DNA of 64,000 bases, taken from positions 186,001 through 250,000 of the forward strand of contig JAUSFB010000027.1 of NCBI GenBank assembly GCA_030651575.1. The letters run 5' to 3'. Shown piece after piece: positions 19,965-29,273 of this stretch (position 1 is the first letter of the stretch; the number at the start of each line of letters is the position of its first letter). A model generated the notes under the pieces. That model saw nothing but the letters and a program-made list of their open reading frames with translations, was not told the DNA's origin and did no database searches. Source of the stretch: Phaeospirillum sp. (lineage in GTDB: Bacteria; Pseudomonadota; Alphaproteobacteria; Rhodospirillales; Magnetospirillaceae). The translations under genes were made by a program, and so were the position numbers.

Positions 19965-20984
19965 ATGGGTCGTGTCAAAGAAGACTACCGCAGCCTCACC
20001 GGCCCGCAAAAGGCGGCCATGTTCATGCTGTCGCTCAACGAGGAACACTCGTCGAAGCTGTTCGGCATGCTGGGCGATGACGAGATCAAGGAACTGTCCC
20101 AGATCATGGCCAGCCTTGGCACCGTGTCGTCCAATCTGGTCGAGCGCGTCTTCGTCGAATTCGCCGACGCGCTGTCATCGACCGGATCGCTGACCGGCAC
20201 CTTCGACACCACCGAACGGCTGCTCATGAAGAGCATCCCCAAGGATCGCGTCTCGGCGATCATGGAAGAAATCCGCGGCCCAGCCGGCCGCACCATGTGG
20301 GACAAGCTGGGCAACGTTTCCGAACAGGTGCTGGCCAACTACCTGAAAAACGAATACCCGCAGACCGTCGCGGTGGTGCTGTCCAAGATCAAGGCCGACC
20401 ATGCATCCCGCGTGCTGGCGGTGCTGCCGGAAAACTTCGCCATGGAAGTCATCATGCGCATGCTGCGCATGGAGGTCGTCCAGAAGGAAGTGCTGGACGG
20501 TATCGAAAAGACGCTGCGCAGCGAGTTCATGACCAATCTGGCCCGCACCCAGCGCCGCGATTCGCACGAACTCATGGCCGATATCTTCAACAACCTGGAC
20601 CGCAACACCGAGAACCGTTTCATGAGTGCCCTGGAAGAGCGCAACCGGGAAAGCTCGGAGAAGATCAAGGCCCTCATGTTCACCTTCGACGACCTCATCC
20701 GCATCGATGCCGCCGGCATCCAGGTGCTGCTGCGCTCGGTGGAAAAGGACAAGCTGGCCATCGCCCTCAAGGGCGGCGCCGACGCGGTCAAGGAACTGTT
20801 CTTCAAGAACATGTCGGAACGCGCCGGCAAGATGCTGCGCGAGGACATGGAGGCCCTGGGACCGGTGCGTCTGCGCGACGTGGATCAGGCCCAGGCCGCC
20901 ATCGTGGTCATGGCCAAGGAACTGGCCTCGTCCGGTCAGCTGGTCATCTCCGAAGGCCGTGAGGAAGACGAACTGGTGTACTAG
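19965..20984 (+). CDS. fliG: Flagellar motor switch protein FliG
   Basis: A 339-aa cytoplasmic switch protein. The N-terminal domain that binds FliF, the middle domain that binds FliM (including the EHPQT-related [13 protein letters not shown]) and the C-terminal torque helix with charged residues ([20 protein letters not shown]) are all present. FliG converts ion flow through the stators into rotation. Ribosome site GAGGCG precedes the ATG. It follows fliF and precedes fliH, the usual order. Confidence 0.94.
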   Translation: MGRVKEDYRSLTGPQKAAMFMLSLNEEHSSKLFGMLGDDEIKELSQIMASLGTVSSNLVERVFVEFADALSSTGSLTGTFDTTERLLMKSIPKDRVSAIMEEIRGPAGRTMWDKLGNVSEQVLANYLKNEYPQTVAVVLSKIKADHASRVLAVLPENFAMEVIMRMLRMEVVQKEVLDGIEKTLRSEFMTNLARTQRRDSHELMADIFNNLDRNTENRFMSALEERNRESSEKIKALMFTFDDLIRIDAAGIQVLLRSVEKDKLAIALKGGADAVKELFFKNMSERAGKMLREDMEALGPVRLRDVDQAQAAIVVMAKELASSGQLVISEGREEDELVY

Positions 20985-21073
20985 CCGGCACGGATGTAAC
21001 TGCCGGCGACCGAGGCGAAACAACAAACCAAGCAAACCGGATTCGCGCCGGCGACGAAGGACTTTTAACCACG

Positions 21074-21745
21074 ATGGCCGATAAGAAGTACATGTTCGAC
21101 CTGGATTTCAGCCCGCCTTCGGCCCGTCCAAAGCCGAAACAGGAAGAGACGGTCGAGTACGAGCCCGAAGAGGATATTCCGCCGCCGCCCAGCTTCACCG
21201 AAGAAGATCTCCAGGTGGTGCGCGAGGCCGCCTACGAGGAGGGCTACCGCACCGGCCTGAACGAGGCCACCGAGGCGACGGAACACCAGATGGCCGAAGC
21301 CATGACCCGGCTGGCCGAGACCATGGCAGCGCTGCACGAAGCGCAAGAGCAGGCCGCCGACACCAATCAGCGGGTCGCGGCGCGGGTGGCCATGGCGGTG
21401 TTGAAGAAGGTGCTGCCGGCGGCGTGCGAGGCCAATGCCTTCGAGGAGGTGATCCGCACGGTGCAGGACTGCTTCGCCCATGTTCTGGACGAACCGCGCA
21501 TCATCGTGCGGGTCGAGCAGGATCTGGTGGACCCGGTGCGGGACCGCCTGGAAGCGGTGGCGGGAATGCACGGTTTCGAGGGCCGCGTGGTGGTGCAGCC
21601 CGACCTGCGGCTGATGCGCGGCGATTGCCGGGTGGAATGGACCGATGGCGGCGCCGAACGCGATCAGGTCCGCCTGATCGCCGATATCGAGGCGGCGGTG
21701 GAACGCTCGGTGGCCCTGCCCGAACGACGCCACAACGAAGACTGA
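21074..21745 (+). CDS. fliH: Flagellar assembly protein FliH
   Basis: A 223-aa acidic protein: a Pro-rich N-terminus (about 10-50) that anchors to the C-ring, a coiled-coil centre (EEGYRTGLNEATEATEHQM, with several alanine-rich heptads), and a C-terminal domain that inhibits the ATPase FliI. FliH is poorly conserved, but position between fliG and fliN, length and layout fit. It should act as the peripheral stalk dimer of the export ATPase. Confidence 0.82.
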   Translation: MADKKYMFDLDFSPPSARPKPKQEETVEYEPEEDIPPPPSFTEEDLQVVREAAYEEGYRTGLNEATEATEHQMAEAMTRLAETMAALHEAQEQAADTNQRVAARVAMAVLKKVLPAACEANAFEEVIRTVQDCFAHVLDEPRIIVRVEQDLVDPVRDRLEAVAGMHGFEGRVVVQPDLRLMRGDCRVEWTDGGAERDQVRLIADIEAAVERSVALPERRHNED

Positions 21746-21813
21746 AACGATGCCCGGCGAGGGGCAGGAAGAAGACTTATTTTACCGGTGAATAGCCGGC
21801 CGTGGAGGTTGAT

Positions 21814-22137
21814 ATGGCAGATTTCGAGCTGAACGACTTCAAGCCCGAGGGCGAGGAACAGCGCGGCGACATTCCCGATGTTCCACGCTCGGCCCGCGAC
21901 CTGGAGGCCGTCTACGATATTCCGGTCCAGGTCTCGGCGGTGCTGGGCAAGGCCACCATGCAGGTCAACCAGCTGCTGAAGCTGGGACGCGGCGCGGTGG
22001 TCGAGCTGGACCGCAAGGTCGGGGAGGCCATCGACATCTACGTCAACAACCGTCTGGTGGCGCGTGGCGAGGTGGTCGTGGTCGAGGATCGCCTGGGCGT
22101 GACCATGACGGAAATCATCAAGACCGACCGCGCCTAA
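21814..22137 (+). CDS. fliN: Flagellar motor switch protein FliN
   Basis: A 107-aa protein ending in a complete SpoA/FliN domain: YDIPVQVSAVLGKATM, LLKLGRGAVVELDRKVGEA, IYVNNRLVARGEVVVVED and LGVTMTEII. I place the start at ATG 21814, five bases after GGAGG, rather than at the GTG at 21802. FliN forms the base of the C-ring with FliM and helps dock the export ATPase. Confidence 0.93.
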   Translation: MADFELNDFKPEGEEQRGDIPDVPRSARDLEAVYDIPVQVSAVLGKATMQVNQLLKLGRGAVVELDRKVGEAIDIYVNNRLVARGEVVVVEDRLGVTMTEIIKTDRA

Positions 22138-22171
22138 AGGCTGCGGTCCGGGCTGACGGGAGAGGGACGAC

Positions 22172-23545
22172 ATGCGACTTCTGATCATTGGCACGCTCGA
22201 CGGGCAAATCGGCGCCGCCAGCCAGATCGCCATGGCGCGCGGTGCGAAGGTTCGCCAGGCCGAGGACGTCCCGGCTGGCCTGGAGGTGCTGCGCACCCAG
22301 GGCGCCGATCTGGTGATGATCGACGTCAAGCGCGACATCAAGGGACTGATCGACTCGCTGGAGGCCGAGCGCATCGTGGTGCCGGTGGTGGCCTGCGGCA
22401 TCGCGTCGGACGCCTCGGCGGCGGTGCGCGCCATCAAGGCCGGCGCCAAGGAGTACATCCCGCTGCCGCCCGACGCCGAACTGATCGCGGCGGTGATCGC
22501 GGCAGTGACCCAGGAAAGCCATAACATCATCTTCAAAGACCCGCGCATGGGCCAGACCTTGAAGATGGCCGAACAGGTGGCCAATTCCGACGCCTCGATC
22601 ATGATCACCGGCGAATCCGGCACCGGCAAGGAACTGATCGCCCGCTTCGTCCACAATAAAAGCCGGCGCTCGGACAAACGCTTCGTCGCGGTCAACTGCG
22701 CCGCCATCCCCGAGAACCTCCTGGAATCCGAACTGTTCGGCCACGAAAAGGGCGCCTTCACCGGGGCCGTGGCGCGGCGCATCGGCAAGTTCGAGGAAGC
22801 CAACGGCGGCACCTTGCTGCTGGACGAAATCTCGGAAATGGACATCCGGCTCCAGTCCAAACTGCTGCGCGTGCTTCAGGAAAAGGAAATCGACCGGGTC
22901 GGCGGCAATCAGCCGATCAAGGTCGACGTCCGCATCCTCGCCACCTCCAACCGGACCATGGAAGATGAGATCAGGAAGGGCGCCTTTCGCGAGGATCTGT
23001 ATTACCGCCTTAACGTCGTCACCCTGGAACTGCCGGCGCTGCGCGAGCGGCCGCTGGACATCGCCATCCTGGCCGATCACTTCGTCAAACGCTACACCGA
23101 GGCCAACGGCCTGCCCAGCCGGTCGCTGTCGGCCGAGGTGCGCCACATGCTGACCCGCCATGTCTGGCGCGGCAATGTGCGCGAGCTGGAAAACTGCATG
23201 CACCGCGCCGTGCTGCTGGCCTCGGGCTCCGAGATCGGCCCCGAGGCCATCATCCTGTCCGGCGGCCATGTGGGCACCAATCCCGACCCCCTGGTGGCGC
23301 AGGCGGCCAATGCCGCCGCCACCGTCATGGGCGGCGGCCGGGCCAACATGGTGGGAAAGACCGTGGCCGAGGTCGAACGCGACCTGATCATCGACACACT
23401 CAGCCATTGCCTGGGCAACCGGACCCACGCAGCCACCATCCTGGGGATTTCCATCCGGACGCTTCGCAACAAGCTGAAGCAGTACGGCGACGAGGGGATC
23501 GACGTTCCGCCGGCCGGTGGCGAACCCGAACGAGCAATGTCCTAG
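22172..23545 (+). CDS. flbD: Sigma-54-dependent flagellar regulator FlbD
   Basis: A 457-aa activator. A receiver-like N-terminus (1-115) retains Asp in MIDVKRD but is atypical, as in FlbD of Caulobacter. The AAA+ domain has GESGTGKE (Walker A), ELFGHEKGAFTGA (the sigma-54 contact loop), GGTLLLDEISEMD (Walker B) and the R-fingers; a Fis-type helix-turn-helix (THAATILGISIRTLRNKLKQY) ends the protein. It should switch on late flagellar genes with sigma-54. The position inside the flagellar run supports the name. Confidence 0.9.
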   Translation: MRLLIIGTLDGQIGAASQIAMARGAKVRQAEDVPAGLEVLRTQGADLVMIDVKRDIKGLIDSLEAERIVVPVVACGIASDASAAVRAIKAGAKEYIPLPPDAELIAAVIAAVTQESHNIIFKDPRMGQTLKMAEQVANSDASIMITGESGTGKELIARFVHNKSRRSDKRFVAVNCAAIPENLLESELFGHEKGAFTGAVARRIGKFEEANGGTLLLDEISEMDIRLQSKLLRVLQEKEIDRVGGNQPIKVDVRILATSNRTMEDEIRKGAFREDLYYRLNVVTLELPALRERPLDIAILADHFVKRYTEANGLPSRSLSAEVRHMLTRHVWRGNVRELENCMHRAVLLASGSEIGPEAIILSGGHVGTNPDPLVAQAANAAATVMGGGRANMVGKTVAEVERDLIIDTLSHCLGNRTHAATILGISIRTLRNKLKQYGDEGIDVPPAGGEPERAMS

Positions 23546-23570
23546 GCCATGACCCAGAAAGAACGTCACC

Positions 23571-25685
23571 ATGGCTGAGGCTCCAGGTCCTGAAGACAGC
23601 CTAAGCGCCAGCGCGGTGTTTGGCCGCTTCAACTCGGCGATCCGGCGCGGCGATGTCGGCCTGGCCCTGGGCGTCATCACCATCTTGATGGTGCTGATCC
23701 TGCCGCTGCCGCCATGGGCGCTGGATATCGGCCTGTCGCTGTCGCTGACCATGGCGGTGCTGATCCTGATGGTCTCGATCTTCATCGAAAAGCCGTTGCA
23801 GTTCAGCTCCTACCCCACCGTGCTGCTGATCACCACCCTGATCCGCCTCGCGCTCAACCTTGCCTCGACCCGCCTGATCCTGTCGCACGGCCATGAAGGT
23901 GTCGAGGGCGCCGGACGGGTGATCGCCGCCTTCGCCAGCTTCATCATGAGCGGCAATTTCGTCATCGGCATCATCGTGTTCGCCATCCTGGTGATCGTGA
24001 ACTTCGTGGTCATCACCAAGGGCTCGGGCCGCATCGCCGAAGTGGCGGCGCGCTTTAACCTGGACGCCATGCCGGGCAAGCAGATGGCCATCGACGCCGA
24101 TCTGTCGGCCGGCCTGTGCGACGAGCCGACGGCGCGCAAGCGGCGCTCGGAACTGGAGCAGGAATCGGCCTTCTTCGGCTCCATGGACGGCGCTTCGAAA
24201 TTCGTTCGCGGCGACGCCGTCGCCGGTCTGATGATCACCGCCATCAACATCATCGGCGGCATGGTCATCGGCATGGCCCAAAACGGCCTGACCTTCAGCC
24301 AGGCCGCCGACATCTATACCAAGCTGACCGTCGGCGAAGGTCTGGTGACCCAAGTGCCGGCGCTGATCGTGTCGGTCTCGGCCGGTATGCTGGTGACCAA
24401 GGCCGGCGTTCAGGAATCGGTGGACAAGGCGCTGTTCGGCCAGTTGGCCGGCTATCCCCGCGCCGTCGGCATGGCCGGCGCCCTGATGACCGCCATGGCG
24501 CTGGTACCCAACATGCCGTTCCTGCCCTTCGCGATCCTGGGCTTCGGCATGGGAGCTGCGGCCTATTTCCTGGATCAGGGCCAGCGGGCCAAGATCGAGA
24601 AACAGACGGTGGTCGAGGCCGAGCAGGCGTTGCAGGCCCCGCCGGTGGCCGAGGAGCCCATCTCCACCGCCCTGAAGATCGATCATGTCCGTCTGGAGCT
24701 GGGCTATGGCCTGCTGCAACTGATCAACAATCCCAAGGGCCAGCGCCTGACCGATCAGATCAAGTCGCTGCGCCGCGCCGTCGCCGGCGAAATGGGCTTC
24801 ATCATGCCCAGCGTCCGCATCCAGGACAACATGCAGCTGCCGGCCAACACCTATGTCATCCACGTCAAGGAGGTCGAGGCCGGCCGGGGCGATCTGCGCC
24901 CCAACATGCTGCTGATCATGGACCCGCGCGGCGAGGACATCACCCTGCCGGGCGAAAAGACCCGCGAACCCACATTCGGCCTGCCGGCGCTGTGGATCGA
25001 GCCGGTCGCGCGCGAGGAAGCGCTGTTCCGCGGCTATACCGTGGTCGATCCGCCGACGGTGATCACCACCCACCTGACCGAGGTGATGAAGGACAACATG
25101 TCCGAGCTGCTCAGCCATGCCGAGACCCAAAAGCTGCTGGACGAGCTGGACAAGGAACACCAGAAGCTGATCGCCGAGCTGATCCCCAGCCAGATGACGG
25201 TAGGCGGCCTGCAACGGGTACTGCAAAACCTGCTGGGCGAGCGCATCTCCATCCGCGACCTGCCCACCATCTTGGAGGGTATCGCCGAGGCCTGCGGCCA
25301 CACCCGCAACGTCACCATGATCACCGAGCATGTCCGCGCCCGTCTGGCGCGGCAGATTTCCGACAGCAACACCGGCGGCCAGGGTTTCATCCCGCTGATC
25401 ACCCTGTCGCCGGAATGGGAACAGGCCTTCGCCGAGTCCCTGGTGGGCAGCAGCGAGGAAAAGCAGATCTCCATGGCGCCCTCGCAATTGCAGGACTTCA
25501 TCGCCCGGGTGCGTCAGACCTTTGAACGCTTCGCCATGCAGGGCGAGACCCCGATCCTGCTGACCAGCCCGGTGGTGCGGCCCTATGTGCGCTCGATCAT
25601 CGAACGCTTCCGCCCCATGACGGTGGTGATGAGCCAGTCCGAAATCCACCCCAAGGCCCGCATCAAAACGCTGGGACAGATCTGA
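23571..25685 (+). CDS. flhA: Flagellar export apparatus protein FlhA
   Basis: A 704-aa export gate protein with about eight TM helices in residues 20-330, the conserved cytoplasmic FHIPEP-type loop (VVITKGSGRIAEVAARFNLD, DAMPGKQMAIDADLSAG) and a large cytosolic C-terminal domain (about 350-704) that receives chaperone-substrate complexes. Length and order of motifs are typical. It follows flbD by 25 bases and is followed by flhF. Confidence 0.95.
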   Translation: MAEAPGPEDSLSASAVFGRFNSAIRRGDVGLALGVITILMVLILPLPPWALDIGLSLSLTMAVLILMVSIFIEKPLQFSSYPTVLLITTLIRLALNLASTRLILSHGHEGVEGAGRVIAAFASFIMSGNFVIGIIVFAILVIVNFVVITKGSGRIAEVAARFNLDAMPGKQMAIDADLSAGLCDEPTARKRRSELEQESAFFGSMDGASKFVRGDAVAGLMITAINIIGGMVIGMAQNGLTFSQAADIYTKLTVGEGLVTQVPALIVSVSAGMLVTKAGVQESVDKALFGQLAGYPRAVGMAGALMTAMALVPNMPFLPFAILGFGMGAAAYFLDQGQRAKIEKQTVVEAEQALQAPPVAEEPISTALKIDHVRLELGYGLLQLINNPKGQRLTDQIKSLRRAVAGEMGFIMPSVRIQDNMQLPANTYVIHVKEVEAGRGDLRPNMLLIMDPRGEDITLPGEKTREPTFGLPALWIEPVAREEALFRGYTVVDPPTVITTHLTEVMKDNMSELLSHAETQKLLDELDKEHQKLIAELIPSQMTVGGLQRVLQNLLGERISIRDLPTILEGIAEACGHTRNVTMITEHVRARLARQISDSNTGGQGFIPLITLSPEWEQAFAESLVGSSEEKQISMAPSQLQDFIARVRQTFERFAMQGETPILLTSPVVRPYVRSIIERFRPMTVVMSQSEIHPKARIKTLGQI

Positions 25686-25722
25686 TGAAGCGGCCCCCTG
25701 ACATGAGGCGGACAGCAGCAGA

Positions 25723-26721
25723 ATGAGGCTTAAGTCCTTCACCGCGCCGACCATGACCGAGGCCATGGAGCTGGTCCGCCAGGAACTGGGCGACGACGCC
25801 ATCATCGTCTCGACCCAACGGGCCGCCGGCTCCAAGGGGGTGCGCATCACCGCCGCGCTGGAACCGGCCGACGCCGATCTCGCCGTGGCCGAGCTGCTGG
25901 GGGAAAGCGTCGACTCCTCGGCCGCCGAGGCGGTACGGGCGGCCCTGGCCGAGCACGGCGTCCCCCAGAAAGTGGCCGACCGGCTGGTCAACGCGGCCCG
26001 CACCGCCGAAATCAGCGACCCCACCCTGGCCTGCGCCGCCGCGCTGGAAGCCGGCTTCACCTTCGCCCACCTGCCCGAGCACTCGGCGCCGCGGCCGTTC
26101 ATGCTGGTCGGCCCCAACGGATCGGGCAAAAGCATCGCCGTGGCCAAACTGGCGGCCCGCTCGGTGCTGAAACAGCGTCAGGTCGGCGTCATCACCTGCG
26201 ACAATATCCGCGCCGGCGCGGTCGAGCAGCTGGCCGCCTTCACCAGCATCCTGGAAATCGAACTGGTGCGGGCGCGCGGTCCCGAATCCCTGGCGCGGAT
26301 CGTGGAAAGCACCAACGGCCTGTTCGACCTGATCCTGATCGATTCGCCGGGCCTCAACCCGTTCAAGCAAAGCGACATGGACTATCTCCAGGCCCTGATC
26401 GAGGCCGCCGACGTAGAGCCCATCCTGGTGATGGCCGCTGGCGGCGACGCGATCGAGGCGGCAGAAATCGGCGAGGCCTTCGCCAATGTGGGCGCCACCC
26501 GCCTGTTCGCCGCGCGGCTGGACACCACAAGGCGGCTGGGCTCGGTGCTGGCCTGCGCCGAGGCCGGACAGATGGCTTTCTGCGATGTGTCCGCCAGCCC
26601 CCATGTCGCGTCGGGCATCTCGCCCATTTCCGCCCTTTCGCTGGCCCGGCTGATCATGCCGCAGCCGGCCGCTCCGCAAACTCACGATCAAACATTCTGG
26701 ACCGAGGCAACCACATCATGA
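25723..26721 (+). CDS. flhF: Flagellar biosynthesis GTPase FlhF
   Basis: A 332-aa SRP-type GTPase. The N-terminal MRLKSFTAPTMTEAMELVRQ start and DAIIVSTQRA are typical of FlhF, followed by an NG domain with P-loop GPNGSGKS, VGVITCDNIRAGAVEQL, and LILIDSPGLNP in place of the common DTAG. It sets flagellar number and polar position. The P-loop reads GKSIA rather than GKTT, a variation worth noting. The stop overlaps the next ATG (ATGA), coupling it to flhG. Confidence 0.88.
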   Translation: MRLKSFTAPTMTEAMELVRQELGDDAIIVSTQRAAGSKGVRITAALEPADADLAVAELLGESVDSSAAEAVRAALAEHGVPQKVADRLVNAARTAEISDPTLACAAALEAGFTFAHLPEHSAPRPFMLVGPNGSGKSIAVAKLAARSVLKQRQVGVITCDNIRAGAVEQLAAFTSILEIELVRARGPESLARIVESTNGLFDLILIDSPGLNPFKQSDMDYLQALIEAADVEPILVMAAGGDAIEAAEIGEAFANVGATRLFAARLDTTRRLGSVLACAEAGQMAFCDVSASPHVASGISPISALSLARLIMPQPAAPQTHDQTFWTEATTS

Positions 26722-27512
26722 CGATGGAAGCACCCACCCTCGCACCGCGCCCGACCGTCCGGGCCAAGGGCCGCAATATCGTCGCGGTCGCCTCGGGCAA
26801 AGGCGGCGTCGGCAAAACCTGGTTCTCCATCACCCTCGCCCATACCCTGGCCCGCGCCGGGCAACGGGTGCTGCTGTTCGACGGCGATCTGGGCCTGGCC
26901 AACGTGGACATCCAGCTGGGCCTGATGCCGAAATCCGACCTGGGCAGCGTCGTCGCCGGGCGACAGACCCTCAATCAGGCCCTGACTCCATTCCCCGAGG
27001 GCGGCTTCGACATCATCGCCGGCCGTTCGGGCAGTGGCACGCTGGCCAATCTTCCGCTGTCGCGTCTCCAGATGCTGGGCGACGATCTGGCGGTGCTGGC
27101 CGGCAATTACGACCGCGTCGTGGTCGATCTGGGCGCCGGCGTCGAGAAGACCACCCGCAACTTCTCGCAGCAGGCCGGCACCATCATGGTGGTGACCACC
27201 GACGAGCCGACCTCGCTGACCGACGCCTACGCCTTCATCAAGGTCACCCATATGGAGCGGCCCGGCACCGATATGCGGATCGTGGTCAACATGGCCAATT
27301 CCACCCGCGAGGGCGAGCGCATCTACAACACCCTGCTCAAGGCCTGCGAAGGCTTCCTCAAGATCTCACCGCCGCTGGCCGGGGTGATCCGGCGCGACCT
27401 CAAGGTCCGCGAAGCCATCCGCAACCAGACCCCGATCATGACCCGGTCCCCCAACGCCGAAGCCGCCGCCGATGTGGAGGCCATCGTCCAGCGCCTGATC
27501 CGGCCGAGGTAA
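26718..27512 (+). CDS. flhG: MinD/ParA-like flagellar number regulator FlhG
   Basis: A 264-aa ParA/MinD-type ATPase with the deviant Walker A SGKGGVGKTW, the switch LLFDGDLGLANVDIQLGL, RVVVDLGAG and TTDEPTSLTDAYAFIK. FlhG (also called FleN or YlxH) limits the number of flagella and acts on FlhF. Start overlaps flhF by four bases. The C-terminal membrane-targeting helix is short. The name rests on motifs plus the flhF neighbour. Confidence 0.9.
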   Translation: MTMEAPTLAPRPTVRAKGRNIVAVASGKGGVGKTWFSITLAHTLARAGQRVLLFDGDLGLANVDIQLGLMPKSDLGSVVAGRQTLNQALTPFPEGGFDIIAGRSGSGTLANLPLSRLQMLGDDLAVLAGNYDRVVVDLGAGVEKTTRNFSQQAGTIMVVTTDEPTSLTDAYAFIKVTHMERPGTDMRIVVNMANSTREGERIYNTLLKACEGFLKISPPLAGVIRRDLKVREAIRNQTPIMTRSPNAEAAADVEAIVQRLIRPR

Positions 27513-27514
27513 AA

Positions 27515-29215
27515 GTGTCGTCTTCCGCCATCCCTCCGGCGCCGCCTCCCGTCCCCGTCTCGGCCAAGACGGCGGCGGCGGCGGTATTGACGGTAATAGG
27601 CGGGGGCGAAACCCTGGCAAAACTACCGATGGGATCGCTGATCACCGCCTCCATGCAGGCCGCCGAGGCCAAGGCGGTGATCCAGGTGCTGACCAGCAGC
27701 GGCGCGATCCTGGAACTGAAGCTTCCTCCCAACCTGCAACTCCCCGCCGACGCCGAACTGACCCTGCAACTGGTGCAGTTGGGCGGCCTGCCGGCCTTGA
27801 AGCTGCTGGCCATCAACGGCCGGCTGTTTCCGGCGGGCAACCCGCTGACCGGCGGAGCCCTGCCGCCGCCGGGAGCGGCCGATCTGCTGATGCCGGGACT
27901 GGGAGGCCCGACCGTGGGGCGCGGCGCCGCCGTCACCCTCGACCCCGCCGCCCAGCCGCCCCAGGCCGCCGGAATCCCGGCTGGCGGAGCGCCGGGGGGG
28001 GGGGCGCCGCTCGGGCTGATGGCCACCGTGGTCCGTTCCGCCCCCGCCGGGGCCGTGATGATCCCCCAAGGCCTCGGCCCCGATGGCCAACCCCAGGGAC
28101 CACAGACCCCACCGCCCGGCTTTTCCGATCTGCCGACCGGCACCCAGCTGACCGTGAGAATCGCCGGCATCGCCCCGCCGGGCGGGGCTCCGGCTCCCCC
28201 GCTGGAGACTGCGCCCCCCTTGCCGCCCCGGAGTCCGGCGGGACTGCCGGCGCCGCCCACGGCTCCGGCCCAAGCCGCCGCGCCGCCGCCACCAGCGGCG
28301 GCGACCGCCCCGGCATTGCCGACCGCCACGCCCGCCGCCGGTCTTCCTCCCGCCACGCCGCCCACCGTGGCGCTGACCGGCAATGTGATCGCCCACTCAC
28401 CGGGAGGAAACTCCCTGGTCCAGACCCAGGCCGGTCTGCTGTCGCTATCCGCCGGTCCGCCCATGCCGGTGGGGGGAACCGTTCAGTTGGAGGTGGTGGG
28501 AGCGCCGGTCCCTCCCCCCGCCCCAACCGCCGGCCCGCTGCCGCAGGGATTGGGGCCGAACGGCTGGCCGACCCTGTCCAGCGCCGCCGATGTGCTGGCC
28601 CAGGCCGACCGCCAGGCCGCCGAGCAGCTGATCCGCATGATCCCCCAGGCCAATCCCCGGCTGGCGGCGGCCATGTCGGTCTTCGCCGGAGCGGTTCGCT
28701 CGGGCGACTTCAAGCAATTGGCCGGCGACGGAGTGATCAAGGGCCTCGACAAGGCCGGCCGCCGCGATCTGGCCGACCGGCTGAAACGCGACTTCCTCGA
28801 CCTGACCGAGGACGCCCAGCGACCGCGCGGCAATGGCGACTGGCAGGCGATCACCCTGCCCTTCGCCCATGGCGCCGATATCGATCCGATCCGCCTTTAC
28901 GTCCACCGCCCGCCCCCCGATGAAGATGGCGAGGGCGGGAATTCAAGCCAGGAGCAACGCTTCATCCTGGAGGTGAGCATGAGCCGGCTGGGCCGCATCC
29001 AGTTCGATGGGCTGATCCAGCGCGAGAATAACCGCTTTGACCTGATCGTGCGGAGCGCCGAGCCGCTGGGAGCGGAAATCTGCCACGATATCGCCGGCAT
29101 CTTCGCCGAATGCGGCCAGTTGACCGGCATCAAGGGAGTGGTGGGCTTCCAATCGGGCCGCAGCTTCGTCGAACTGCCCCCCTGCGATGCCAAGGGCACC
29201 CGGATCATGGTATGA
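27515..29215 (+). CDS. FliK-like flagellar hook-length control protein (Pro/Ala-rich)
   Basis: A 566-aa protein starting at GTG 27515 (GAGGTAAAA upstream, two bases after flhG). Residues about 100-340 are very rich in Pro, Ala and Gly and likely disordered; the last 200 residues fold, with VSMSRLGRIQFDGLIQRE, NRFDLIVRSAEPLGAEIC and KGVVGFQSGRSFV, resembling the FliK C-terminal domain that switches export specificity. The ruler-like middle and the place at the end of the flagellar run support the role. The low-complexity stretch has runs of G and C that invite sequencing errors. Confidence 0.65.
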   Translation: MSSSAIPPAPPPVPVSAKTAAAAVLTVIGGGETLAKLPMGSLITASMQAAEAKAVIQVLTSSGAILELKLPPNLQLPADAELTLQLVQLGGLPALKLLAINGRLFPAGNPLTGGALPPPGAADLLMPGLGGPTVGRGAAVTLDPAAQPPQAAGIPAGGAPGGGAPLGLMATVVRSAPAGAVMIPQGLGPDGQPQGPQTPPPGFSDLPTGTQLTVRIAGIAPPGGAPAPPLETAPPLPPRSPAGLPAPPTAPAQAAAPPPPAAATAPALPTATPAAGLPPATPPTVALTGNVIAHSPGGNSLVQTQAGLLSLSAGPPMPVGGTVQLEVVGAPVPPPAPTAGPLPQGLGPNGWPTLSSAADVLAQADRQAAEQLIRMIPQANPRLAAAMSVFAGAVRSGDFKQLAGDGVIKGLDKAGRRDLADRLKRDFLDLTEDAQRPRGNGDWQAITLPFAHGADIDPIRLYVHRPPPDEDGEGGNSSQEQRFILEVSMSRLGRIQFDGLIQRENNRFDLIVRSAEPLGAEICHDIAGIFAECGQLTGIKGVVGFQSGRSFVELPPCDAKGTRIMV

Positions 29216-29273
29216 TCGTTCTCCGGCATGGACCTTGCTTGAGGATCTTGATGCTTCCGAGACAAAGTTCCCC

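Noticed and set aside
23601..26147. 848-aa minus-strand open frame opposite flhA and flhF
   Set aside because: Low-complexity antisense of two well-recognised flagellar genes; no motif or ribosome site.
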